Assembly (NCBI GenBank): GCA_041591635.1
Contig: JBFHRO010000138.1
Span: forward strand, 1-8,580
Length of the DNA stretch: 8,580 nucleotides
Direction: 5' to 3'
DNA from: JACKOD01 sp041591635
GTDB taxonomy: Bacteria > Pseudomonadota > Gammaproteobacteria > Pseudomonadales > Oleiphilaceae
Shown here: piece after piece, positions 1 through 6,447 of the stretch
How the letters are laid out: each line of letters opens with the position of its first letter
How positions within the stretch are numbered: position 1 is the first letter of the stretch
Translations under genes and position numbers: made by a program
Notes under the pieces: model-generated
What the model was told of the DNA's origin: nothing
The model's input: the letters and a program-made list of their open reading frames with translations, nothing else
Database searches by the model: none

Positions 1-121
1 CATCGGCGCAGCACTGGCCACCTTGCATCATCGCGGACTGGTGATTCAGTACGTGCCTGAGCTTGGCAAGGATGCGATGGCCTACGATGTCGTTAACGCC
101 TCACTGACCGAGCCCGACTGA
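1..121 (+). CDS. C-terminal end of an unidentified protein (partial, 5' end outside window)
   Basis: An open frame enters from the left edge (first full codon at 2) and ends at TGA 119-121, giving 39 residues that finish ...VVNASLTEPD. Codon use is like that of the clear genes (third positions rich in G and C), so I take it as a real gene end. The fragment is too short for a family call: no transmembrane segment or recognisable motif is visible. It is followed after two bases by an ATG at 124, which suggests the two frames were once co-transcribed. The terminator at 369-398 would end this transcript. Confidence 0.6.
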   Translation, partial: IGAALATLHHRGLVIQYVPELGKDAMAYDVVNASLTEPD

Positions 122-123
122 GC

Positions 124-350
124 ATGAAACCCACCTTGAACAACCCGGTACCCCGGGCCGATATCCTCTTTTGCATTTCCACCAACCAGTATTGGGAATC
201 CATCTTGATGCCGGCGTTGTTTTCCGAGGCGATGATCCATGCTCTGGATAACCTGGCCCCGGGTTTGCCACCAGCTGTTAGTGAAAGCCTGTCGCTCCTT
301 TTGATGAAACCGACAGTTTTGAAACCCTGCTTGATCAGCTGCTGAAGTAA
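124..350 (+). pseudogene. Short, probably decayed or internally deleted ORF behind the preceding gene
   Basis: ATG 124 lies two bases after the upstream stop and opens a 73-codon frame to TGA 343-345. Its first 45-50 codons have a coding-like pattern (MKPTLNNPVPRADILFCIST..., then a Trp/Pro/Leu-rich stretch), but the rest becomes low-quality. From about 285 the next frame reads a much more natural acidic/amphipathic C-terminus (FDETDSFETLLDQLLK) ending at TAA 348-350, just before the terminator. That pattern fits a start and an end of one gene joined out of frame by a small indel or an internal deletion. The start resembles the opening beta strand of a Rossmann-type or glycosyltransferase protein, but this is weak. 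It could instead be a genuine small protein. No strong ribosome binding site precedes 124. Confidence 0.35.
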
Positions 351-368
351 TACCGGCCAGACCCACCT

Positions 369-398
369 GCGCCGCCCGGTTTGCGGCGCGTTCCTTTT
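369..398 (+). terminator. Rho-independent terminator
   Basis: A perfect 7-bp GC-only stem, GCGCCGC (369-375) with GCGGCGC (383-389), encloses a 7-base loop (ccggttt) and is followed by TTCCTTTT (391-398). It sits 18 bases after the TAA at 350 and faces the + strand, so it ends the transcript of the partial left-edge gene and its short follower. It also separates them from the lipoprotein gene. Confidence 0.8.
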
Positions 399-637
399 GC
401 AAAAACACCTCGCCAGCGTGCATTTGCCTAAATTTCGGCGGCAGAAGTTGGTTTTTGATAAGCCCGTCGCCTTTTGAAATTGTCCCTGTCAAGAGGTTTG
501 CTGTATTTTGTTTATTAAGGTCTTCGCGTGCGCAGCATGCCGGACAGGCGCTAATGCAAGATGCCCGCAGCCACCATCCCGTCAGTATCCGGTTTTGTGC
601 GCACCCGTATCCGGCCGTTGCAGCGCGAACCAACAGC
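399..637 (+). other. Leader region of the lipoprotein gene, no gene supported
   Basis: About 240 bases lie between the terminator and the ribosome binding site of the lipoprotein gene. I see no supported coding region here. An in-frame ATG at 561 would extend the lipoprotein by 30 residues, but it has no ribosome binding site and would bury the signal peptide. The left half (about 430-520) is AT-richer than the surroundings and is where a promoter is most likely. The right half is a GC-rich untranslated leader of about 130 bases. Confidence 0.5.
480..509 (+). promoter_or_regulatory. Candidate sigma-70 type promoter for the lipoprotein gene
   Basis: TTGTCC (480-485) and TATTTT (504-509) are separated by 18 bases inside the AT-rich part of the intergenic region, about 140 bases before ATG 651. 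Both hexamers are imperfect and neighbouring alternatives exist (TTGAAA at 474, TATTAA at about 513), so the exact site is uncertain. Confidence 0.25.
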
Positions 638-643
638 AGGGGA
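638..643 (+). promoter_or_regulatory. Ribosome binding site deciding the start at 651
   Basis: AGGGGA lies 7 bases before ATG 651. It selects this start over the upstream in-frame ATG at 561, which lacks a Shine-Dalgarno match. The choice also places a lipoprotein signal peptide exactly at the N-terminus. Confidence 0.7.
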
Positions 644-650
644 TAAGTCG

Positions 651-3287
651 ATGCAAAAACAATACAGAGTGCCCGCGTGGAAGCTTTGCCGCCTGCTGCT
701 GGTTACCGCCGTGGTGGGCAGTGGGGCGGCATGCAAGGAACAACAGCCGCAGGAATCGCAACCAGAGCAGCGCCAGCCAGCGCAGCAATCGCAGCCGGCA
801 CAACAACGCCAGCCAGCGCAGCAATCGCTGCCAGCACAACAATCGCAGCCAGCACAACAATCGCAGCCAGTGCAACAATCGCAGCCAGTGCAACAGCTGC
901 AGCCAGCACAACAATCGCAGCCAGTGCAACAGCGCCAGCCAGTGCAACAACTGCAGCCAGCGCAACAACTGCAGCCAGCGCAACAACCACAGCCAGCACA
1001 ACAACAGCAGCCAGCGCAACAACCACAGCCGGTGCAGCAGCCGCAAACAGCAGAAGACAATCCGCCAACCGCCATTATCGATAGTGCCGACGCCGCTGGA
1101 TTATCACTGACGGCAGCCGGCGTGCCGGCCCCCTCAACACCACCGCCACCCGCCGTAACAAGTCAACTAAGGCCCCTGCATGTAGCGCTGCAAAACACCA
1201 GTAACGAGGCGCGTACCGCCGTTGCGCTGACCTTTGGCCAGGTATTCAAGGCAGGGGAGTTTGCAGGCGGAACCTCACTGGCGCTGGAATTTCCCGAAAC
1301 GGGCATGATTCTGCCTTTGCAAACCAACACCAAGGCAACGCACCCTGACGGCAGCATTCGCCATGCCATTTTGTCAGCCATCATTCCACAGATGGCCGCC
1401 GGTGAGTCCATGCTCGCCAATATCATTGCGCACACCCCTTCTGCAGGGACGGCAAGGTCGCGGGAACAACTGTTGGCATCGGGATGGGACGCTGTGTTAG
1501 AGCTGGTGGTAGAGGGTGAAGTCTTCACCCTGTCAGCAAGGCAGCTGCTGCAAGCCACCCCAAGCAGCCAGCCGTGGCTAAGCGGCCCGATAGTCAACGA
1601 ATGGCTGGTGGCGGCGCCGCTGAAAAAGGCCGACGGCACAGCCCACTCGCACCTGTCGGGGCGCTTTAATATCCGGGTGTACGGACAGAACAACGCCGTG
1701 GCGGTGGATGTCGTGGTGGAAAACGGTCACGCTTACGACCCGAACCCGAGAACATTTACCTACGACGCCTCGATTCGCGTCGAGGGGAACCTGAAGTACA
1801 GTATCAGCGGGCTCAAACATCTGCGCCACGCTCGCTGGCACAAAAAGCTCTGGTCGGGCGTTGCGGGTGAGCGGCCGGCTATTCACGTGGCCATGAATCC
1901 TGTGTATCTGATTGAGACCGGGGCGGTGCCGAATTATGACCCATCCCTGATCAACAACATCAAGCCAGGCACCCTGACCGACTACGAAGCCAAAATGCAG
2001 GAAGTCTACAGCATCGCACTGGCCAGCAGCGGGTACCAGGCCGGGCCGAATGACCCGATAGCGCAAAGCTTCGTGTACGACAAGTTTGGGCCCATGGGCA
2101 TTGGCATGGCGCAACCCGCGATGCCGACCACCGGCGGCCGCCCCGATATCGGGCCGCTGCCCACCTGGCATGCGGTAGACCTGCTGACACAGTCCGACAC
2201 CAGCCGTCGGGTGTCGCTCGGCATGGGCGATGCAGGAGGGGCCTGGTCAATGCACTATCGCGACAAAACCACCGGCCTGCCGTTGTCCATAAACGATTAC
2301 CCCTATGCTTACGATGGCTGGCAGACCGGCGACTCCAAAAATCCCGTAACCAAACAGTACGAAGCCATTCCGCGCTGTACTGCAGAAGTCGCCAACTGCC
2401 TGACCCCCTACCGGCAGGACACGGCCCACCAGCCCGCATTTGCCTACTGGCCCTACCTGGTCAGCGGGGACTATTACTATCTTGAAGAATTGCAGTTCTG
2501 GGTGGCCTACAACTTTGTTTCAGCCAACCCCTACAAGCGTCAGTTCGCCCAGGGGTTATTCCTCGGTGACCAGCAGGATCGCGCCCAGGCATGGTCGCTG
2601 AGAACGCTGGGCCAGGCGGCGTACATAACCCCCGACGATCACCCGCTGAAGTCGTACCTCCAGGAGAAGGTGGCCACCAATCTGACGGCTTACAAGGCTA
2701 TGTACCTGGGTAACAAGCTGAACTCGTTCGGGGCCCTCAAACCGAACTACTCCTACCCGGTAGCCTCGCCCTGGATGGACGATTTCTTCACCTGGGCAGT
2801 GGGGGCGCTGGTGGAGCTGCAATTTACCGAGGCCAAAGACCTGCTTGCCTGGAAGGCGAAGTTCCCGGTGTTGCGCATGGGCGTGGGAACGGGCGGGGAG
2901 TCGTCGAATTTCTGCTGGATATTCGGTGCGGCCTATCACCTGCTGGTGGCGCCCGACAAGACATCGCCCATGTTCGGCTCGGTGGATGAGGCGTACGACG
3001 GCACCAACGGCAAAGTCATTCCGTACAATGCCGGGTTCAATGACGGCGGAACCGAGTGCGGCAGTGCCGCCATGGCAAGTCATCTCAAACTCAAGCCCGG
3101 TGAAATGACCGGCTATTCTGCCGCGCCGGCAGGCTTTCCGTCCAACATGCAGCCGGCACTGGCTGCGGCGGTCAATTCGGGCATTCCCGGGGCAGCAGAA
3201 GCCTGGCAGAAGTTTCAGCAGCGCAGCGTAAAGCCGGACTACACCAGCATGCCCAACTTCGCCATTGTGCCGCGAGAACACAAGTAA
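651..3287 (+). CDS. Predicted outer-membrane lipoprotein with Gln/Pro hexapeptide repeats and a RIFT-barrel (PcRGLX/YetA-like) domain
   Basis: The product is 878 aa. Residues 1-27 form a signal peptide (basic start, hydrophobic LCRLLLVTAVVG core) ending in GSGAAC, so Cys28 is the likely lipidated residue. The -3 position is not the usual Leu, so the lipobox is imperfect. Lys rather than Asp follows Cys28, which favours outer-membrane sorting by the Lol rule. Residues 42-131 are 15 Gln/Pro hexapeptides and about 132-170 a Pro/Ala linker. From about 171 to 265 the sequence resembles the N-terminal RIFT-barrel domain of rhamnogalacturonan-lyase-like proteins: an AVALTFGQVFKAGEF segment, then THPDGSIRHAIL at 230-241. 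The C-terminal part (about 600-760) has aromatic-rich helices (RAQAWSLR at 644, WMDDFFTW at 708) such as occur in alpha/alpha-barrel sugar enzymes. A role in binding or cleaving surface polysaccharide is inferred from the fold resemblance and the nearby flippase and glycosyltransferase. No catalytic residues can be assigned. The lipoprotein and domain calls are fairly sure; enzymatic activity is not. Confidence 0.75.
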   Translation: MQKQYRVPAWKLCRLLLVTAVVGSGAACKEQQPQESQPEQRQPAQQSQPAQQRQPAQQSLPAQQSQPAQQSQPVQQSQPVQQLQPAQQSQPVQQRQPVQQLQPAQQLQPAQQPQPAQQQQPAQQPQPVQQPQTAEDNPPTAIIDSADAAGLSLTAAGVPAPSTPPPPAVTSQLRPLHVALQNTSNEARTAVALTFGQVFKAGEFAGGTSLALEFPETGMILPLQTNTKATHPDGSIRHAILSAIIPQMAAGESMLANIIAHTPSAGTARSREQLLASGWDAVLELVVEGEVFTLSARQLLQATPSSQPWLSGPIVNEWLVAAPLKKADGTAHSHLSGRFNIRVYGQNNAVAVDVVVENGHAYDPNPRTFTYDASIRVEGNLKYSISGLKHLRHARWHKKLWSGVAGERPAIHVAMNPVYLIETGAVPNYDPSLINNIKPGTLTDYEAKMQEVYSIALASSGYQAGPNDPIAQSFVYDKFGPMGIGMAQPAMPTTGGRPDIGPLPTWHAVDLLTQSDTSRRVSLGMGDAGGAWSMHYRDKTTGLPLSINDYPYAYDGWQTGDSKNPVTKQYEAIPRCTAEVANCLTPYRQDTAHQPAFAYWPYLVSGDYYYLEELQFWVAYNFVSANPYKRQFAQGLFLGDQQDRAQAWSLRTLGQAAYITPDDHPLKSYLQEKVATNLTAYKAMYLGNKLNSFGALKPNYSYPVASPWMDDFFTWAVGALVELQFTEAKDLLAWKAKFPVLRMGVGTGGESSNFCWIFGAAYHLLVAPDKTSPMFGSVDEAYDGTNGKVIPYNAGFNDGGTECGSAAMASHLKLKPGEMTGYSAAPAGFPSNMQPALAAAVNSGIPGAAEAWQKFQQRSVKPDYTSMPNFAIVPREHK
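774..1043 (+). repeat. 15 tandem 18-bp repeats encoding Gln-Pro-(Ala/Val)-Gln-Gln-X
   Basis: Fifteen uninterrupted 18-base units encode Q-P-A/V-Q-Q-X, with X being S, R, L, P or Q; unit 4 begins with Leu instead of Gln. Two degenerate units precede the array (733-773, giving QPQES and QPEQR) and one follows it (QTAEDN). The units differ by synonymous CAG/CAA and GCG/GCA changes and by Ala/Val swaps, so the array is not a perfectly homogenised, very recent expansion. Because each unit is 18 bases, gain or loss of units keeps the frame. The encoded stretch should be an extended, flexible polyproline-like linker between the lipid anchor and the folded domains. Confidence 0.95.
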
Positions 3288-3299
3288 GGGTTCGCCCTT
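3286..3299. terminator. Small hairpin at the lipoprotein stop, possible weak terminator
   Basis: AAGGG (3286-3290), a TTCG tetraloop and CCCTT (3295-3299) overlap the last bases of the TAA stop. The stem is only 5 bp but is capped by a very stable tetraloop. The following bases (gctccttgcctct) are pyrimidine-rich without a clean T-run. A second, bulged hairpin (about 3315-3358, acgccc with gggcgt) overlaps the end of the opposing gene. Together they may separate the two convergent genes. Confidence 0.35.
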
Positions 3300-3333
3300 G
3301 CTCCTTGCCTCTAAACGCCCCCGCCTCCGGGTA

Positions 3334-4146
3334 TTAATGAACCTGCGGGGCGGGCGTCAGCAGGGCGGCTTCTTGCAGCAGCCCGTACTGTTCCAGAAAC
3401 CCCTCAATAGCGTTGAAGGTGGTGGTGTGAACCGGCCCCGGGTGATCGTCGATTTTAAAGTCTTGGCGCACCCAGGGGCCAAACCAGCGCTCGGTAGATG
3501 AAAAGCGGATTTTTTGAGGGGTGAAATAGGCTTTCTGATGGGCCTTGATCCGGGAGGGATCATCGGTGGCGTACAGCGAGGCAAAAATAATATCGAGCGT
3601 ATGCTCGGTACAGTTTTGATAGCGGGTGGTAAAGGGGTTGGATACCAGCGAGTAATCGGAGTTATGCAGGCGGGTGTGATAGCCCTTTTCAAACGAGGCC
3701 AGCAGCTTGGCCTGCAGGGTCGGGGTGGGAATCAGAATGCCGGCCTTGAGTTCGGCCACGCCCGAAAAAAAGTCTATGGGATAATCCATGGCAAGGTGGC
3801 TCTGGTCACCGCCTTCATGGGTTTGATACAGGTTATGAATGGCATACCCTTTGAGCGTTTTACCCTGTGCCGAGCTAATGCTGGAATAAATGCCAATGCC
3901 GGTGTGCGTTAGCTCGACGCCCGGCGGCAGCTGATCGGCAGGTACGCCCTGGCGGCCAATAATAAACACCTGAGCGCGCCTTGAGGCAGCATAACGCTCT
4001 ACCTGTTTGCCAAAGGCCGCGACCCGATCGGGGGCAAAACCACCCCCGTTGGCCGGGGCATGGCTGCCGGCCTGGGCCGCCAGCGGAAGCAGTAGCAGCA
4101 GGCTAGCAAGCCTGCGCAGGGGGAAGCGGTGAGGGAGCCTGATCAT
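3334..4146 (-). CDS. Exported DUF2145-like protein, candidate permuted papain-fold enzyme
   Basis: The product is 270 aa. A longer frame opens upstream at 4353, but the start at 4146 is chosen because AGGAA lies 6 bases before it and a classic signal peptide follows: basic MIRLPHRFPLRRLA, a poly-Leu core, then LAAQA with cleavage near residue 26. It would act in the periplasm or beyond. The mature protein contains ELTHTGIGIY (78-87) and, about 100 residues later, YQNCTEHTLD (176-185). I associate this arrangement with the DUF2145 family, which has no assigned function. Order and flavour (His with a following Gly-Ile strand first, an Asn-Cys helix start second) recall permuted NlpC/P60 and LRAT-like enzymes, so His81 and Cys179 are candidate catalytic residues; this is inference. 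It lies 88 bases downstream of the small exported protein on the same strand and is probably co-transcribed with it. Confidence 0.7.
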   Translation of the reverse strand: MIRLPHRFPLRRLASLLLLLPLAAQAGSHAPANGGGFAPDRVAAFGKQVERYAASRRAQVFIIGRQGVPADQLPPGVELTHTGIGIYSSISSAQGKTLKGYAIHNLYQTHEGGDQSHLAMDYPIDFFSGVAELKAGILIPTPTLQAKLLASFEKGYHTRLHNSDYSLVSNPFTTRYQNCTEHTLDIIFASLYATDDPSRIKAHQKAYFTPQKIRFSSTERWFGPWVRQDFKIDDHPGPVHTTTFNAIEGFLEQYGLLQEAALLTPAPQVH

Positions 4147-4152
4147 GATCTG

Positions 4153-4157
4153 TTCCT
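4153..4157 (-). promoter_or_regulatory. Ribosome binding site deciding the start at 4146
   Basis: On the - strand this reads AGGAA, 6 bases before ATG at 4146-4144. It supports the 270-aa product with an N-terminal signal peptide over the longer frame from 4353, whose extra 69 residues lie antisense-like over the neighbouring small gene. Confidence 0.65.
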
Positions 4158-4171
4158 GAGAATGAAACCGG

Positions 4172-4198
4172 CGCGCTGGCGTGCAAGACGCCAGTGCG
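4172..4198 (-). other. Strong hairpin in the gap between the two - strand genes
   Basis: CGCGCTGGCG (4172-4181) pairs with CGCCAGTGCG (4189-4198): ten pairs including one G-U, around a 7-base loop. On the - strand it stands between the stop of the small protein (4235) and the ribosome binding site of the DUF2145-like gene. It is followed by ccggtttcattc rather than a T-run, so it is a poor terminator. It may instead be a partial attenuator or a processing/stability element that sets unequal expression of the two genes. Confidence 0.5.
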
Positions 4199-4234
4199 GT
4201 GAGTGCTATGCCTTGGGTCTGTGTTGAATGGCCA

Positions 4235-4558
4235 TCAGTGCTCAATGGCGATGTCGGGCGCGGGGCCGACGGAGACCACTTCTTCGCTGATCTCAAGGGC
4301 CTCATCGTTTGTGCCCTTGGCATAGGTGGCAAGACGGTCGCCAGCGGCACCACTGAGGGTTCCGGCCGATTCCAGCACCTTCAGGGGAATGGCCGATAAC
4401 CCCGACAGTGTCTGGGTGGCGCCCTTGGCGCCGAGCACCACCGACTGCCCCGAATGGTAGCCGCTGTTGGCAAGGTTCTGGGCGCTGCCCTGGGCCAGCA
4501 CGGGCGTGCCGGTGGTGGTGATCAGTAAGGTGGGTACGATAAGCCAGTTGCGTTTCAT
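4235..4558 (-). CDS. Small exported protein paired with the DUF2145-like gene
   Basis: The product is 107 aa. The start is well fixed: AAGGAG (4566-4571 on the - strand) lies 7 bases before ATG 4558. Residues 1-22 form a Sec signal peptide (MKRNW, hydrophobic core, cleavage after VLA before QGSA). The mature part is low in aromatic residues and rich in Ala, Gly, Ser, Val and Leu (about 25-80), with an acidic tail that ends in VGPAPDIAIEH. No cysteine is present and no enzyme motif is visible. From general recollection, similar small Ala/Ser/Val-rich exported proteins accompany DUF2145 genes in Pseudomonas-like bacteria, which suggests a partner or accessory role; this is not proven by the sequence. 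It is the first gene of a two-gene - strand unit. Confidence 0.7.
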   Translation of the reverse strand: MKRNWLIVPTLLITTTGTPVLAQGSAQNLANSGYHSGQSVVLGAKGATQTLSGLSAIPLKVLESAGTLSGAAGDRLATYAKGTNDEALEISEEVVSVGPAPDIAIEH

Positions 4559-4756
4559 GGTGTTTCTCCTTGGTGGTTTCCCGTTTGGGTGAGGCCACTG
4601 TCGCTCAACCGCTCGGCGCAGAAAATGATTTTGTGCCTTGTCTCGCCCTATGATTCCGAGGGTATCGCCAGGCAGTACTTTGCAGCATTCAACAAGCTTA
4701 AGGTGATGTGTTGTAACCTGATGATGGCCTTTTTCGCATCAAGACCCGGCTTGGGG

Positions 4757-4765
4757 TGTTAGAAT
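4757..4765 (+). promoter_or_regulatory. Candidate extended -10 promoter for the flippase gene
   Basis: TGTTAGAAT matches the extended -10 form (TGn followed by TAGAAT) and lies 57 bases upstream of ATG 4823. No good -35 hexamer is seen at the usual distance, which is tolerable for an extended -10 element. It lies in the 264-base divergent gap (4559-4822), which must also hold the promoter of the - strand unit; I could not identify that one. Confidence 0.4.
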
Positions 4766-4822
4766 CGCTCGCCCGGTAGGGGTTCATCGTTTCGCGTACT
4801 ACTTAAGAGCGTCGCGCGCTAT

Positions 4823-6304
4823 ATGTCTAATTTAAAACTAAGTGTATTTGTCGGGATTATCTGGTCATTTGGTACCCGACTGAGTCTGAAATTACTGGGG
4901 CTGATCAGCACCATAGTGCTGGCCCGGTTGCTGAGCCCCGGCGACTTTGGCTTGATGGCGCTTGCCATGTCGTTTTACGCCATTGTGGAACTGATGGGGG
5001 CCTTCGGGCTCGATGTTGCCCTGATTCAAAAGCACGGTATAGAAGACAAACACCTCAATACCGCCTGGACGGTGAAGTGCATTATCGGGGTGCTCTCGGC
5101 CGGCATTCTGTATCTGGCGGCGCCTGCCGTGGCGGCCTTTTACGAGGAACCCCTGCTGACCGGCCTGATTTATACCGTGGCACTGGCGTTTTTGTTAAAC
5201 GGGGTGGTAAACATCGGCATTGTGCAGTTTCAAAAAGAGCTGGACTTTAAAACCGAATACATCTTTCTAATGAGCGCCAAGGTGATTTCCTTTGTGGCGA
5301 CCATGGTGGCCGCCTTTGTACTCAAGAGCTACTGGGCGCTGGTGATAGGTTTTCTGGTCAGCCGCGTGGCGACACTCTGGTTCAGCTTTAGCATGTGTGC
5401 CTATCGGCCGGCCTTTACCCTGGCGGCCAGCAAGGAGCTGTTTTCGTTCTCGGGCTGGATTTTCTTCAACGAGTGGCTGAGGTTCGCCAATCTAAGGCTT
5501 TCAGAACTGGTGATCGGCAAGCTCCTTAACCCGGCGGCAGTCGGTATTTACAAAGTGGGGGAGGAATTCGGTTCGGTGCCCGCTAATGAAATCACCGCCT
5601 CAATCAATCGTGCGTCTTTTCCGGGCTACGCCAAGGCGCAAAAGGATTACCAGCAACTGCGGTCGCTGTTTGTCGATGTTCTGGCCAGCATTGGCCTGAT
5701 CAGTGTGCCGGCCGCCATCGGCCTGTATATCATCGCACCGGTGTTTGTGCCTGTGGTGCTGGGCACCAAATGGATGGAGGCCATTCCCGTATTGCAAAGC
5801 ATTGCGCTGGCGGGCGCCCTTTATTCCCTCAGTGCCAATGCCGGTTCGGTATTTTTGGCGATCGGCAAGCCCAAAATCACCACCTTTTTCAGTGCGTGCC
5901 GGTTGCTGGTGTTTGTTCCCCTGCTGTTTGTGATGACCCAAAGCGATGGCGTGACAGGTGCCGCCAACGCCTACCTGATTACCTCGGTGATCCTCACCTT
6001 TCCCCCGCTGATTTACGCCTTTCATATCGTCAGTATGCCGTTTCGTGATTTTGCGGTGGCCTTTATAGGTGGCATGATCGGGGTGTTGGGCATGCTGCTG
6101 GCGGATTTGATGCTCTCGCATCTAATCGTCGCCTGGCTGGGGCCATCGTTGTTGAGTCTGGTGGTGATGGTGGTCGGCTACGGCGGCCTGTTTGTCGTAC
6201 TGGTGCTGCTGGCCTGGCTGGTCAGGGGCAAGCCGGCGGGCCTTGAGGGCAAATGCGTCGAGCTTGTTATGCAACGACTGCCAAAAGCAGGAACAAAGTC
6301 GTAA
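4823..6304 (+). CDS. Polysaccharide flippase, Wzx/WzxC type (MOP superfamily, PST family)
   Basis: The 493-aa integral inner-membrane protein has roughly 12-14 hydrophobic helices spread over its whole length. The N-terminus is diagnostic of the family: a first helix (IIWSFGTRLSLKLLGLISTI), then LARLLSPGDFGLMALA at about 34-49. Charged loops such as FQKELDFKTEY (about 136) and FGSVPANEITASINRASFPG (about 250-270) separate the helices as in WzxC-like proteins. The length is normal for this group. The family moves undecaprenyl-diphosphate-linked oligosaccharides from the inner to the outer leaflet for capsule, exopolysaccharide or O-antigen assembly; the substrate here is unknown. No strong Shine-Dalgarno is present (TTAAGAG is about 13 bases off), so translation may be weak. 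The glycosyltransferase follows after a 143-base gap and is probably expressed in the same direction. Confidence 0.9.
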   Translation: MSNLKLSVFVGIIWSFGTRLSLKLLGLISTIVLARLLSPGDFGLMALAMSFYAIVELMGAFGLDVALIQKHGIEDKHLNTAWTVKCIIGVLSAGILYLAAPAVAAFYEEPLLTGLIYTVALAFLLNGVVNIGIVQFQKELDFKTEYIFLMSAKVISFVATMVAAFVLKSYWALVIGFLVSRVATLWFSFSMCAYRPAFTLAASKELFSFSGWIFFNEWLRFANLRLSELVIGKLLNPAAVGIYKVGEEFGSVPANEITASINRASFPGYAKAQKDYQQLRSLFVDVLASIGLISVPAAIGLYIIAPVFVPVVLGTKWMEAIPVLQSIALAGALYSLSANAGSVFLAIGKPKITTFFSACRLLVFVPLLFVMTQSDGVTGAANAYLITSVILTFPPLIYAFHIVSMPFRDFAVAFIGGMIGVLGMLLADLMLSHLIVAWLGPSLLSLVVMVVGYGGLFVVLVLLAWLVRGKPAGLEGKCVELVMQRLPKAGTKS

Positions 6305-6434
6305 TAAGGGCGTACTGACACCAACTCGGTGCCAGCGGTCCGATTCGAGAGCAGGGGGTGCCGCGGAGTTAAAAGCCGTCGGCGTAATTAGCGATTTTTG
6401 GGGTAGCGGATGCCTTGATGGCATAGGCAGCGGT

Positions 6435-6440
6435 GGTGAG
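6435..6440 (+). promoter_or_regulatory. Ribosome binding site favouring the start at 6448
   Basis: GGTGAG lies 7 bases before ATG 6448. Earlier in-frame alternatives (GTG 6433, GTG 6436, TTG 6442) have no comparable site and would add only five or fewer residues. Confidence 0.5.
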
Positions 6441-6447
6441 CTTGGGT

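Noticed and set aside
148..165. Cluster of common restriction sites (GGTACC, CCCGGG, GATATC) suggesting a cloning scar
   Set aside because: The bases sit inside a coding-like frame and match natural composition. No vector sequence is seen around them.
82..633. 183-codon open frame on the - strand
   Set aside because: It runs antisense across the left-edge gene, the terminator and the AT-rich leader, has no ribosome binding site and an unnatural composition (scattered Trp, Cys, Gln, His).
561..650. Upstream ATG extension of the lipoprotein (30 more residues)
   Set aside because: No Shine-Dalgarno before 561, and the extension would place the lipoprotein signal peptide internally.
774..1043. 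CRISPR array
   Set aside because: The repeat is a continuous 18-base coding tandem with no unique spacers.
551..1110. Long open frames in other phases and on the - strand, including a Cys-rich CCAGC-repeat protein and Asn/Ser- or Ala/Thr-rich repeat proteins
   Set aside because: All are frame shadows of the 18-base repeat, which contains no stop in most phases. Only the lipoprotein frame has a signal peptide, a ribosome binding site and coding sequence beyond the array.
1163..3281. Several 150-240 codon frames on the - strand under the lipoprotein gene
   Set aside because: They are antisense shadows of a GC-rich gene, lacking ribosome binding sites and recognisable protein features.
4147..4353. 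N-terminal extension of the DUF2145-like protein from 4353
   Set aside because: It overlaps the small exported gene, lacks a ribosome binding site, and would place the clear signal peptide at residue 70.
6360..6395. Hairpin plus ATTTTT between the flippase and glycosyltransferase genes as a terminator
   Set aside because: The stem (gccg-cgg with ccg-t-cggc) is bulged and the T-run starts about 10 bases after it, so it does not meet the pattern of an intrinsic terminator.
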